DNA from: Paenibacillus turicensis
GTDB taxonomy: Bacteria > Bacillota > Bacilli > Paenibacillales > Paenibacillaceae
NCBI RefSeq assembly: GCF_017873435.1
Contig: NZ_JAGGKG010000029.1
Coordinates: 1 to 47,741 of the forward strand
Reading direction: 5' to 3'
DNA length: 47,741 nt
The position numbers were made by a program, and so were the translations under genes. The notes under the pieces were generated by a model. That model worked only from the letters and a program-made list of their open reading frames with translations, had not been told where the DNA came from and did not search any database. Positions 35,287 to 43,464 of this stretch are shown piece after piece; within the stretch, counting starts at the first letter, position 1; every line of letters starts with the position of its first letter.

Positions 35287-35308
35287 TGATAAAACTAGCA
35301 GATGCTAA

Positions 35309-35367
35309 AAAGCTTTGTCATCCTACCTTAAGGGCCTATCCCTTAATTAGGTTAATGACAAAGCTTT
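35309..35367. terminator. Bidirectional terminator between motB and rluF
   Basis: A perfect 12-bp outer stem (35309-35320 with 35356-35367) encloses a second stem (CTTAAGGG/CCCTTAA). T-rich ends lie on both strands. Confidence 0.88.
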
Positions 35368-35389
35368 CTTTATTACCTATACTAGGAGT

Positions 35390-36094
35390 CTAATCCAATG
35401 AATAATCCAAGGCGTTGCCAAGCTCCGCCTTCTCCTGCGCGGTTAAGTCCCGCCAAGCCCCAATTTTTAAATCTCCCAAATGGATGTTCATAATTCTAAT
35501 TCGCTGTAGCTTACGTACATCATAACCTAATGCACTACACATCCTACGAATTTGACGATTTTTTCCTTCAGTTAACACAAGTCTAAAGACACGATCTGTC
35601 ATTCTTGTTATTTTACAAGGCAATGTCATTTGCCCTAAAATTTTAACGCCTTCACTCATAGCACGCAGAAAATGGGGAGTAACCGGCTTGTCCACCGTAA
35701 CGATATATTCTTTTTCGTGTTTCCCTTCTGCCCTTAATATTTTATTCACAATATCTCCATCACTAGTTAACAAAATAAGTCCCTCTGAATCCTTATCCAA
35801 GCGGCCTATCGGGAAAATCCGCTCACTATGTCCAACAAAGTCTACAATATTGCCACGAATATGTCCTTCTGTTGTGCTTGTAATACCTACAGGCTTATTT
35901 AAGGCAATATAAACGTGTTGTGCTGGCTTTGCCGCCAAGGGCTGACCATTTACCCTCACATCATCTCCTGCCTCCGCCTGACTGCCTAAAACGGCAACTA
36001 CGCCATTAATCGTCACCTTACCAGCATCGATTAGTTTATCAGCCTCACGTCTAGAGCAATATCCAGTTTCACTTATAAATTTATTTATTCTCAT
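35390..36094 (-). CDS. rluF: 23S rRNA pseudouridine synthase RluF-like
   Basis: A 234-residue RsuA-family enzyme: N-terminal S4 domain (MRINKFISETGYCSRREADKLI), catalytic Asp in FPIGRLDKDSEGLILLT, and GKNRQIRRMCSALGY. It is closest in wording to RluF (INKFISE, ALNKPVGITSTTE, ILRAEGKHEKEYIVTVDKP), which modifies a 23S rRNA uridine; other RsuA members are possible. The ATG overlaps the stop of the upstream kinase gene by four bases (ATGA), so it depends on that transcript. Confidence 0.9.
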   Translation of the reverse strand: MRINKFISETGYCSRREADKLIDAGKVTINGVVAVLGSQAEAGDDVRVNGQPLAAKPAQHVYIALNKPVGITSTTEGHIRGNIVDFVGHSERIFPIGRLDKDSEGLILLTSDGDIVNKILRAEGKHEKEYIVTVDKPVTPHFLRAMSEGVKILGQMTLPCKITRMTDRVFRLVLTEGKNRQIRRMCSALGYDVRKLQRIRIMNIHLGDLKIGAWRDLTAQEKAELGNALDYSLD

Positions 36095-37986
36095 GATGTC
36101 TTTTCTTCCTCCACTGTAGATTCACAATCTAATACTTTTGGTAAAGTTACCGTTACCGTTGTGCCCCTGCCAACCTCACTCGTAATATCCATTGTTCCTT
36201 TATGCGCTTCAATAATACGTTGAGATACCATCACACCAAGTCCTGTTCCTTTTTCTTTATTTGTGTAAAATGGTTCGCCAATTTTTTGTAGGTTTTCTTT
36301 TGAAATCCCGATACCCTGATCACTTATTTGAATGATTGCACAATCATCCCCATCTCCATCTAAAGACACTTCAATCATACCCCCACTAGGCATAGCCTCC
36401 ATGGCATTTTTAATCACATTTATAAATACCTGCTTTAATTGATTCTCTTCACAGTGTACCAGAACAGGGCAAGATGAGAAATGAACTTTGAATTCTATAT
36501 TATGCAGGTGCGCCTCACTATCCAAAAAGGATAAAACATCACCAATAGAAAAACGTACATCTCTCACTTGAAAATGCACAGCCTGGGGCTTCGCCAAAAT
36601 TAAAAACTCACTAACAATCAGATTGATTCGGTCTAATTCAGATAACATAATATCCGTATGAAGTTTGTTTATAGATTGGGTCTTCTGCTGAATTTGCAAA
36701 AAACCTCTCAATGTCGTTAATGGATTACGAATTTCGTGCGCAACACCTGCAGCCAATTGTCCAACTGTTGTTAGCTTCTCAGATCTCCGTAATAGCTCCT
36801 CCATCCGAATATGCTCTGTCATATCCCGAGAGATATGAATAAATCCGGTAACATCGCCAACCTCATTATAGATTGGGGATTCACTAATGCTCACATTTAC
36901 TGTACTACCATCCTTTCGTAGACGAATGGTTTCTGATAATACTAAAGGCTTAGGTTCCCCGCTTACTTCTTCCTTCTGCCATGTATAACTCTCTGACTTC
37001 AATTCATCTGGAACAAGATCAAGATACGTACCTACCACCTCATCACTTTGCCAACCATACAGTGTTTCAAATGCTGAGTTTACACGAATAATTTTACCGG
37101 TCGTATCCGTTAAATGGATCGCATCAGCAGTTTGACTAATGATAGATTCTAAGTATTCCTTAACAGCACGATTCTCTTCATTTTTATTTTTTAACTCCAT
37201 TGTATTTGTACCTAAACTGTAGGCCATAACATTAATACGGTGAGCTAGCAATCCAAACTCATCTTTACTTTTCACCTGTAATCGTGTGTCGAAATCTCCA
37301 CATGCTAATTGGTTTACTTTAATTAAAATATTTTGAATTGGGCGAATAAGCCGTCCTGCTAATATATAACTTGTAAAAATAACTGCCTGAAGCAGCACAA
37401 TAGAAATCCATATTTGACTATATATTATCGTCGTAATTCTAGAGGATATGGAATTATAGTCTGAAATAATCTTAATAACAAACGGAGAGGATTGACTAAG
37501 ATTAATAGGCACATAGCTAACTAGCACATGTTTATCGTTGATGTATGTATTTTTGAGGGTGCTTTTGCCTGTCTTCATAACCTGCTGACTAGAGGAATAA
37601 TCCTCCTCTACATCTTTAAAGTTATATGTGCCAAACAAAATCTGAGGTGTCGTTTCCCACGAATACGCTTTAATTACTGAAATCTCTAGTAGGTTTTTAT
37701 CTGATTTAATAAGTTCATTAATAATATTAGTGGGACTAGCCTTCTTAAATAATTCGTCTATTACATCCTGACTGATCTTGTCTCTAGAATCATTTAATAT
37801 GTATTCATACACCGACCTACTTTGCTCAATGCTCACAGCAATTTGCTTAGCCATTAACATCAGATTTTCTTCACTTTCTTTATGTAAATCCTCTCGGGTT
37901 GAAAAATAATTAAATACAATATTAAGCGTGAGTATTGTTAAAGAAAACAAAGACATAACCAAAGACAATTTTGACTTTATAGACAA
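36091..37986 (-). CDS. PAS-domain sensor histidine kinase, candidate sporulation kinase
   Basis: A 631-residue membrane kinase. It has helix 1 (about 8-28), an extracytoplasmic sensor of roughly 160 residues, helix 2 (about 190-215), HAMP (about 216-270), PAS/PAC (about 285-400, TADAIHLTDTTGKIIRVNSAFE), and HisKA with H417 in AHEIRNPLTTLRGFL. The ATPase domain has N-box INVIKNAMEAM and DQGIGI/GTGLG loops. No cognate regulator is next to it, as for orphan kinases that feed Spo0F. The gene starts with TTG after GGCGGGGA. A promoter and a DnaA-box cluster lie upstream; rluF overlaps its end. The Spo0F link is inference. Confidence 0.88.
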   Translation of the reverse strand: MSIKSKLSLVMSLFSLTILTLNIVFNYFSTREDLHKESEENLMLMAKQIAVSIEQSRSVYEYILNDSRDKISQDVIDELFKKASPTNIINELIKSDKNLLEISVIKAYSWETTPQILFGTYNFKDVEEDYSSSQQVMKTGKSTLKNTYINDKHVLVSYVPINLSQSSPFVIKIISDYNSISSRITTIIYSQIWISIVLLQAVIFTSYILAGRLIRPIQNILIKVNQLACGDFDTRLQVKSKDEFGLLAHRINVMAYSLGTNTMELKNKNEENRAVKEYLESIISQTADAIHLTDTTGKIIRVNSAFETLYGWQSDEVVGTYLDLVPDELKSESYTWQKEEVSGEPKPLVLSETIRLRKDGSTVNVSISESPIYNEVGDVTGFIHISRDMTEHIRMEELLRRSEKLTTVGQLAAGVAHEIRNPLTTLRGFLQIQQKTQSINKLHTDIMLSELDRINLIVSEFLILAKPQAVHFQVRDVRFSIGDVLSFLDSEAHLHNIEFKVHFSSCPVLVHCEENQLKQVFINVIKNAMEAMPSGGMIEVSLDGDGDDCAIIQISDQGIGISKENLQKIGEPFYTNKEKGTGLGVMVSQRIIEAHKGTMDITSEVGRGTTVTVTLPKVLDCESTVEEEKTS

Positions 37987-38046
37987 TCCGATCCCCGCCT
38001 TTTAGGTAACCATCACTATTTTTGGTATATAATGTTGTATACTTTA

Positions 38047-38074
38047 ATCATACCTGCATCATCATGTTTTGCAA
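38047..38074 (-). promoter_or_regulatory. Promoter of the sensor kinase gene
   Basis: The minus strand reads TTGCAA (38069-38074), a 16-bp spacer and TATGAT (38047-38052), about 60 bases before the TTG start. Confidence 0.6.
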
Positions 38075-38161
38075 GAAATTGTTGCTAATTATATTTGATT
38101 TTTCTACAATAAAAAACAATATTACACACCAAACTATGTGCTTCTACAAATTTAAACAGAG

Positions 38162-38266
38162 TTATACACAATTTTATCAACATATTAACAATATTTGTGC
38201 ACAGTATGTGTATAATAGTGGGGATAAAAATTATATTTTCAATAGTTATGCACAATTTTACCCACA
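38162..38266. promoter_or_regulatory. DnaA-box cluster
   Basis: Three perfect DnaA boxes (TTATNCACA): 38162-38170 (+), 38207-38215 (-) and 38246-38254 (+). Four more have one mismatch: 38174-38182, 38195-38203, 38219-38227 (-) and 38258-38266. All are within 105 bp of A/T-rich DNA. The region lies between the kinase promoter and tadA. dnaA is not adjacent, so this is more likely a DnaA titration or regulatory cluster than oriC. Confidence 0.8.
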
Positions 38267-38342
38267 ACATGTTAACAAACGAATATTTGTTCGTTGAATA
38301 AAGCAATATTTTCTACTAAAAAATACGAAGAGGAGCTTCAAG

Positions 38343-38912
38343 ATGGCTCAGCCAACAAAACCTACACAACCTACACAAATCCCTATACAATCTAAACGTT
38401 CTATACACTCGAAAATTCCAGCAGCCCCCACCTCTACATATCCAGATGAACATTGGATGAAAGAGGCGATAAAGGAAGCTAAGATCGCTGAGAGCAAAGG
38501 AGAGGTCCCTATCGGCGCTGTAGTCGTTTATGGCGACACAATTATCGGACGTGGGCACAACCTGCGAGAGAGCGCATTAGATGGCACTGCACACGCTGAA
38601 ATGATTGCGATACGGGAGGCAAGTACTCATTTACAAGCATGGCGTCTACTTCACTGTAGATTATACGTCACCTTAGAGCCATGTCCCATGTGTGCTGGCG
38701 CGATTGTACAATCTCGAATACACCATGTCATTTATGGAGCAACTGACCCCAAAGCTGGTTGTGCAGGTACACTGATGAACTTATTGCAGGAGCCTCGCTT
38801 TAATCATACTGCTCAAGTGACTAGTCACGTTTTGGAGACACAATGTGGTGAACTATTAACTAACTTTTTTAGAGATTTAAGAGATAAACGAAAGCAGCAG
38901 CAAGGAAAATAA
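38343..38912 (+). CDS. tadA: tRNA-specific adenosine deaminase with N-terminal extension
   Basis: TadA makes inosine at the wobble base of tRNA-Arg. The 189-residue protein has the zinc site H84-A-E86 (GTAHAEMIA) and C114/C117 (EPCPMCAG). The enzyme proper begins near residue 36 (DEHWMKEAIKEA). Before it lie about 35 residues rich in Pro, Thr and Gln, coded by an imperfect 9-base repeat (CCTACACAA). The start is supported by AGAGGAGC 6 bases upstream, so the extension seems translated. In B. subtilis tadA runs with dnaX and next to SRP RNA; here it is inverted and 33 kb away. Confidence 0.93.
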   Translation: MAQPTKPTQPTQIPIQSKRSIHSKIPAAPTSTYPDEHWMKEAIKEAKIAESKGEVPIGAVVVYGDTIIGRGHNLRESALDGTAHAEMIAIREASTHLQAWRLLHCRLYVTLEPCPMCAGAIVQSRIHHVIYGATDPKAGCAGTLMNLLQEPRFNHTAQVTSHVLETQCGELLTNFFRDLRDKRKQQQGK

Positions 38913-38949
38913 GTATAAGTACAAGTAAAATAAATAAAAGAAGTAAACA

Positions 38950-38988
38950 AAAGCTCTTGTAGATTTAAATATCCACAAGAGCCTTTTG
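38950..38988. terminator. Bidirectional terminator after tadA
   Basis: GCTCTTGT pairs with ACAAGAGC and is extended by GAT/ATC; T-runs on both strands. It separates tadA from the converging lipoprotein gene. Confidence 0.8.
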
Positions 38989-39018
38989 GTATTCATGTTC
39001 ATGATTTAATTTTATGTC

Positions 39019-40104
39019 TTAGTAATTATAATTATAATTATTTCCGAACATTTCTTCTAATTCTTTAAGCGTAATTACATCTGTTGGGATGCCATATTCA
39101 AAATCTACTTTTTCATTAATTTTGGTCATTTCACTTGTTGCCTTCGCATTAATTTGAACAGTTTCGTTATTTTTAAAATCACCAATTTCAATGTCAAAAT
39201 TTGTTTCTTGGTATGAAGGATAGTTTTTATCATCGATTGCGGTGTTTAAAGACAATTTATTGATCTTAACTGCATCCTTCATTTCCTTTAAGCCTTTTTG
39301 AAGTTCAGCATCCGTCATTTCAGATAAACCAGATTTTGCTTTTGCAATATCAGCTTCGCTTATATTAAGCATCGTGCGATATTCTTCTTTATTCACAATA
39401 TCAAGTACTTTTGGGAAAGCCTTCTTAATCAAAATCTCAATTGCTTCATTCAAATTATCATTCGTAATGTTAAATTGCACTACTTGCTTTGCCTTAAAGC
39501 CTTCTGGTAATGAAACCTCTGATTTATCTACATTTTTAAAATATTTAGCCTGATCATACTGATTCAAAATTTCATTAGAAATTTCAGCCGTCAATTTCTG
39601 GAACTTATCTGAGTTAAGGATATCAAAGTTAACCGTTTCTCCACTTTGCTCCGCGATTTCTTTGAGATCAAATTTAATGAACTTACCAACAATAGTTTCA
39701 GGTAGCGGTAAAAATGGGATCTCAGGTACCTTTATATAAAATACATCCTTGGTAAAAATAATTGGCATTTTATAGCTCATTTCAACATCATCGCTTTTTG
39801 CCTTAAACTCAATTACTACTTCTGATTGCATTGGTTCTTTTTGGACAACCTGTTTAACTGTAATTTCAGCATTTTTCAACATTGAAATTGTTGATCCTAG
39901 CTGTGCTTGATTTGCCTCAGGTACATTTACCTTAAAATCAGTAATTTTTAGTTTATTTGTTACCATGTAAGAATTTAACTTCATTACATCTAATGCGGCA
40001 CTAGTAAGCGCCTCTTTTGGTTCCTTTTTAGTGTTGCACCCCGTCAGTACTAATGCTACCGCCAACAACATAACGATTGGCAAAGTAATATACTTTTTAA
40101 ACAT
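39019..40104 (-). CDS. Lipoprotein of unknown function
   Basis: A 361-residue protein with a type II signal peptide and lipobox LTGC (lipid-modified C23). The mature part is Lys/Glu-rich and shows no catalytic motif, but has beta-rich segments (NAEITVKQVVQ, EVVIEFKAKSDDVEMSYKMP) like LolA/LppX-type lipid or peptide carriers; this is only a resemblance. It ends in a short Asn/Tyr repeat (GNNYNYNY). AGGGGGAGTATAGAGA precedes the ATG. It follows the YitT-type gene by about 100 bases without a clear terminator. Confidence 0.75.
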   Translation of the reverse strand: MFKKYITLPIVMLLAVALVLTGCNTKKEPKEALTSAALDVMKLNSYMVTNKLKITDFKVNVPEANQAQLGSTISMLKNAEITVKQVVQKEPMQSEVVIEFKAKSDDVEMSYKMPIIFTKDVFYIKVPEIPFLPLPETIVGKFIKFDLKEIAEQSGETVNFDILNSDKFQKLTAEISNEILNQYDQAKYFKNVDKSEVSLPEGFKAKQVVQFNITNDNLNEAIEILIKKAFPKVLDIVNKEEYRTMLNISEADIAKAKSGLSEMTDAELQKGLKEMKDAVKINKLSLNTAIDDKNYPSYQETNFDIEIGDFKNNETVQINAKATSEMTKINEKVDFEYGIPTDVITLKELEEMFGNNYNYNY

Positions 40105-40207
40105 TCTCTATACTCCCCCTCTTCTCATGAACATACCAATAATACCACAATTAAACATCTATTATTACACCAAATATGCAGAACAGAAACAAAAAGCGTA
40201 TCAAATT

Positions 40208-41125
40208 TTAATGAATTGCTTTCTTCTTAAACCTTCCGCCCTTTACATCGTGAATATTTCCTACAGCTAAAAATGCACTTTCGTCTACTTCTGTTACAAT
40301 TTCCTTCAGCTTTGCTTCCTCTAAACGTGTAATTACACAAAAGATCACCTTTTTAGGATCACCAGAAAATCCACCTTCACCAGATAAATAGGTTACACCA
40401 CGGCCAAGTCGGCTTAAAATGGCATCCCCAATCTCATCGATTTGGTCACTAATAATCCATACTGATTTGGATTCATTTAACCCGTCCACAACGACATCAA
40501 TCGTCTTATACGCAATATAGTAGGCAAGTAATGAGAACATCGCGCTCTCCCAAGTAAACACAAACCCTGCCGTTAATAAAATAAAGAAGTTAAAAAACAT
40601 AATAATCTCGCCCACTGAAAATGGGGTTTTTCTTGAAATTAAGATTGCAATGATTTCAGTCCCATCTAACGATCCACCAAAACGAATCACTAAGCCTGTG
40701 CCCAAACCTAAAAATACACCACCAAACACAAAAGCAAGCACAGTATTGTTAACAAAGGCAGGGACATCATGTAACAGTGCCGTTCCTAGCGACATTACAC
40801 TAATGCCTAATAATGTTGAAATGGCAAATGTTTTACCGATCATCCTGTAGCCAACGATAAGAAAAGGGAGGTTAATAATAAATAGGAAAATACCGAGGGG
40901 CAATCCACTTAAATAAGAGGTCATGACAGAAATACCAGTAATTCCACCGTCCGTAATCTGGTTAGGTACGAGGAATAACTCTAATGCAACGGATACAATA
41001 AGAGCCCCAATCACGATAAAGGCCGACCTCAGCATCACATTTCCGATGGAGCGTTGCTTATGTTGTTTTATCGGCTGAGAAACCACTTCACTCGTAACAG
41101 GGATATCAGGGATTAAGGAGTTCAT
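40208..41125 (-). CDS. YitT-family membrane protein (DUF161 and DUF2179)
   Basis: A 305-residue protein with five to six membrane helices in the first 210 residues (DUF161 repeats, with FLVPNQITDGGITGISV and GGVFLGLGTGLVIRFGGSLDGTEI). A C-terminal cytoplasmic DUF2179 domain follows (VTYLSGEGGFSGDPKKVIFCVI and FLAVGNIHDVKGGRFKK). The family is widespread in Firmicutes and has no settled function. The ATG has AAAGGAA about 11 bases upstream. Upstream is the sspP terminator. Confidence 0.92.
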   Translation of the reverse strand: MNSLIPDIPVTSEVVSQPIKQHKQRSIGNVMLRSAFIVIGALIVSVALELFLVPNQITDGGITGISVMTSYLSGLPLGIFLFIINLPFLIVGYRMIGKTFAISTLLGISVMSLGTALLHDVPAFVNNTVLAFVFGGVFLGLGTGLVIRFGGSLDGTEIIAILISRKTPFSVGEIIMFFNFFILLTAGFVFTWESAMFSLLAYYIAYKTIDVVVDGLNESKSVWIISDQIDEIGDAILSRLGRGVTYLSGEGGFSGDPKKVIFCVITRLEEAKLKEIVTEVDESAFLAVGNIHDVKGGRFKKKAIH

Positions 41126-41286
41126 TAAGCATCACATTCCTTTCAGTATGGGTGTAATCTGTATCTCCACTTTGGACATCCTATTATATTGATATAAGCA
41201 TTATATTCATATATAAAAAATGACCGTCTATCTTTATTATTACATGATTGTATACATATTGTCTTGTATTATTCAAATTTGGAAAT

Positions 41287-41316
41287 AAAAAAATCTCAGC
41301 AGAGTGCTGAGATTTT
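41287..41316 (-). terminator. sspP terminator
   Basis: AAAATCTCAGC pairs with GCTGAGATTTT (11 bp, 41290-41300 with 41306-41316) and seven T follow on the minus strand. Confidence 0.9.
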
Positions 41317-41329
41317 CAAAGGTTATTTA

Positions 41330-41482
41330 TTAACCTTGTGGATTATGATGATCAACATGATTACTGTTTTTAACCTTTTTCGAACCTGATAAAGGCTCTT
41401 GTCCTTGTTTATTATCATCTCGCTTGCGTTGGTGCTGATCAGGGGTGGTTCCTGGTGTTGTATAAGCTTTAGGCTTACTCAT
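41330..41482 (-). CDS. sspP: Small acid-soluble spore protein P-type
   Basis: A 50-residue protein, too short for most gene calls. It contains EPLSGSKKVKNSNHVDHHNP, matching the core EPLSGSKKVKNRNH of B. subtilis SspP (CotL), and is rich in Lys, Gln, His and Pro with no hydrophobic segment. AAGGAGGAAGAGAA precedes the ATG, a very strong site. A sigma-G-like promoter (41563-41593) and a terminator complete a one-gene unit for the forespore. The role of SspP in spores is minor or unknown. It lies between tRNA-Ser and the YitT gene. Confidence 0.9.
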   Translation of the reverse strand: MSKPKAYTTPGTTPDQHQRKRDDNKQGQEPLSGSKKVKNSNHVDHHNPQG

Positions 41483-41562
41483 TTCTCTTCCTCCTTTAAG
41501 GTATTCTTTAAGGTAGCATTAGAGCTCAACTAGATGTGCCACAGAATGCTTAAGTTCCTTAA

Positions 41563-41593
41563 TAGGATGTGAGGGCAGGTATAAAATTATTCA
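41563..41593 (-). promoter_or_regulatory. Sigma-G-like promoter of sspP
   Basis: The minus strand reads TGAATA (41588-41593), 18 bases, CATCCTA (41563-41569), close to the sigma-G pattern. The leader would be about 75 bases. Confidence 0.7.
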
Positions 41594-41665
41594 CTTTAAC
41601 GATATAACCTAATAATGTGGGTTACATTATGTATAGTGAAGAGGGAAAGGTAATAAAGTTATACA

Positions 41666-41702
41666 AAACAAAAAGAGATCGATTTATTAAAATCGATCTC
41701 TT
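41666..41702 (-). terminator. tRNA-Ser terminator
   Basis: A perfect 13-bp stem (41673-41685 with 41690-41702) with a 4-base loop and T-rich tail on the minus strand. Confidence 0.9.
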
Positions 41703-41717
41703 AGTTAGGCTTTAGGA

Positions 41718-41803
41718 CGGAGAGGGTGGGATTCGAACCCACGTGGGCTTGCACCCTAACGGTTTTCAAGACCGCCCCGTTATGACCGCTTCGGTACCTC
41801 TCC
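41718..41803 (-). tRNA. tRNA-Ser (anticodon UGA)
   Basis: The minus strand forms a class II tRNA: acceptor GGAGAGG/CCTCTCC, anticodon loop CTTGAAA with anticodon TGA at about 41767-41769, long variable arm, T-loop GTTCGAAT, discriminator G. The 3' CCA is not encoded (TCC follows). It lies after serS as in B. subtilis. Confidence 0.97.
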
Positions 41804-41835
41804 AAAAATATTTAATTGATCAGCCAACAAAATAG

Positions 41836-41864
41836 ATCATATCATATATTTTTAAAACAAGCAA
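41836..41864 (-). promoter_or_regulatory. tRNA-Ser promoter
   Basis: The minus strand reads TTGCTT (41859-41864), a 17-bp spacer and TATGAT (41836-41841), about 33 bases before the mature 5' end. Confidence 0.75.
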
Positions 41865-41922
41865 GCATTTTTACAAAAAATTTTTTTGCGTATGATTTTA
41901 ATATGACTTAAATGTGATTTGG

Positions 41923-41969
41923 ATTGATTCCAACAAGCTTTCCTCTTGAAAATACATGTTGGAATCAAT
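41923..41969 (-). terminator. Hairpin after serS
   Basis: A perfect 13-bp stem (41923-41935 with 41957-41969) encloses 21 bases. It has no T-run, so it may be a 3'-end stabiliser or a weak terminator. Confidence 0.5.
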
Positions 41970-41996
41970 TCATCTCATTTATAACGGAAATTAAAA

Positions 41997-43277
41997 CTAA
42001 CGTTTAGTTATTTTATCAATATTGCCCATATACGGTCGTAACACTTCTGGAATCGTGACAGAACCATCCTCTTGCTGATAGTTTTCTAAAATTGCAGCCA
42101 CAGTTCTACCTACCGCCAGACCTGATCCATTTAAGGTATGCACAAATTCAGGCTTAGCTTTTAAATCAGGACGGAATCGAATGTTAGCACGACGTGCTTG
42201 GAAATCCTCTACATTAGAACAAGAGGAAATTTCGCGATACATATTGGACTCTGGCAACCAAACCTCAAGGTCGTAGGTTTTAGCAGCTGTGAAGCCCAAA
42301 TCACCTGTACATAACGCTAATACTCGATATGGCAATTCAAGTAATTGCAATACACGCTCTGCATTTTGAGTCATCAATTCCAACTCTTCATAAGATTGCT
42401 CTGGATGCACAATTTTAATCATTTCTACTTTATTAAATTGATGCTGACGAATCAGCCCACGTGTATCACGACCTGCGGCACCAGCTTCAGAACGGAAACA
42501 AGAGCTATATGCGACGTAACGACGAGGCAATTCATCTACAGCTAAAATTTCCTCACGATGATAATTCGTTACTGGAACCTCTGCTGTTGGAATCAGATAA
42601 TAATCATTATCTGTCAATTTGAACAAGTCTTCCTCAAATTTCGGAAGTTGTCCTGTTCCATATAGGCTATCACGATTCACAATATAAGGTGGAAGCATTT
42701 CTTCATATCCATGCTCATTACTATGTAAATCCATCATGAAATTAATTAAAGCGCGTTCCAAGCGTGCGCCTAGCCCTTTATAAAAGGTAAATCTGGAGCC
42801 AGTTACCTTCGAACCTGCTTCAAAATCTAAAATTCCTAACTCTGTTGCAATATCCCAATGCGGCTTAGGTGAAAATCCAAAGCTTCTAGGCTCACTCCAG
42901 CGACGCACTTCTACGTTTTCCTCTTCGGAACGACCTTTAGGCACACTTGAATGTGGAATGTTAGGAATCGCCATTGTCAAAGTTTCAATCTGTGCTTCAA
43001 GAACACGAACCTCATCATCCAACTCTTTAATTCGGTCACCGACCTGACGCATTTCTGCAATCAGTTCATCCGCATTCTCTTTATTTTTTTTACATTTAGC
43101 AACCTCAGCAGAAACGGTATTCCGACGGCTTTTTAATGCTTCGCTTTCTTGTAATAAAGCTCTACGCTTTTCATCAAGAGCTGGAAAATCTGAAATCAAT
43201 TCTGCTGATTTGCCTCGGCTAGCAAGCGCTGCCTCAACCTTAGCATAATCATTACGTAACAATTTAACGTCCAACAT
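41997..43277 (-). CDS. serS: Seryl-tRNA synthetase
   Basis: A class II synthetase of 426 residues. It has the N-terminal long coiled-coil arm (about 25-105, [21 protein letters not shown]), which grips the tRNA-Ser variable arm. The catalytic core has [10 protein letters not shown], motif 2 in [25 protein letters not shown], and motif 3 in [34 protein letters not shown] precedes the ATG. No T-box antiterminator sequence is visible in the leader; a short hairpin is there instead. The order dacA-serS-tRNA-Ser is as in B. subtilis, but pdxST are missing between. Confidence 0.97.
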   Translation of the reverse strand: MLDVKLLRNDYAKVEAALASRGKSAELISDFPALDEKRRALLQESEALKSRRNTVSAEVAKCKKNKENADELIAEMRQVGDRIKELDDEVRVLEAQIETLTMAIPNIPHSSVPKGRSEEENVEVRRWSEPRSFGFSPKPHWDIATELGILDFEAGSKVTGSRFTFYKGLGARLERALINFMMDLHSNEHGYEEMLPPYIVNRDSLYGTGQLPKFEEDLFKLTDNDYYLIPTAEVPVTNYHREEILAVDELPRRYVAYSSCFRSEAGAAGRDTRGLIRQHQFNKVEMIKIVHPEQSYEELELMTQNAERVLQLLELPYRVLALCTGDLGFTAAKTYDLEVWLPESNMYREISSCSNVEDFQARRANIRFRPDLKAKPEFVHTLNGSGLAVGRTVAAILENYQQEDGSVTIPEVLRPYMGNIDKITKR

Positions 43278-43347
43278 AGGTAGTCCCTCCTAAAAATCAT
43301 CCCAACAAGCCAGCCTAAAGGTGCTGCAAATTATGTGTAAACTAACA

Positions 43348-43374
43348 CACCTTAACCCTCGAAGGGTCAAGGTG
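43348..43374 (-). promoter_or_regulatory. Hairpin in the serS leader
   Basis: CACCTT-G-ACCC pairs with GGGT-T-AAGGTG around a short TTCGA-type loop, about 20 bases after the predicted serS start. No T-run on the minus strand. It may protect the 5' end of the mRNA; no known riboswitch matches. Confidence 0.5.
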
Positions 43375-43401
43375 AGAGAATATATTTTTTTCTAACTAAA
43401 T

Positions 43402-43430
43402 ATTTTACAATATCACTAATAAACATACAA
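43402..43430 (-). promoter_or_regulatory. serS promoter
   Basis: The minus strand reads TTGTAT (43425-43430), a 17-bp spacer and TAAAAT (43402-43407). The leader is about 115 bases. Confidence 0.65.
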
Positions 43431-43464
43431 GATAATATGTCACTAGCATACTACAATACTTCCA

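Noticed and set aside
38162..38266. Chromosomal origin oriC
   Set aside because: DnaA boxes are dense, but dnaA, dnaN and rpmH are not adjacent, and the gene order puts the origin beyond the right edge. I call it a DnaA-box cluster.
43278..43464. T-box leader upstream of serS
   Set aside because: No GGTGG antiterminator sequence and no terminator before serS; only a short hairpin is present.
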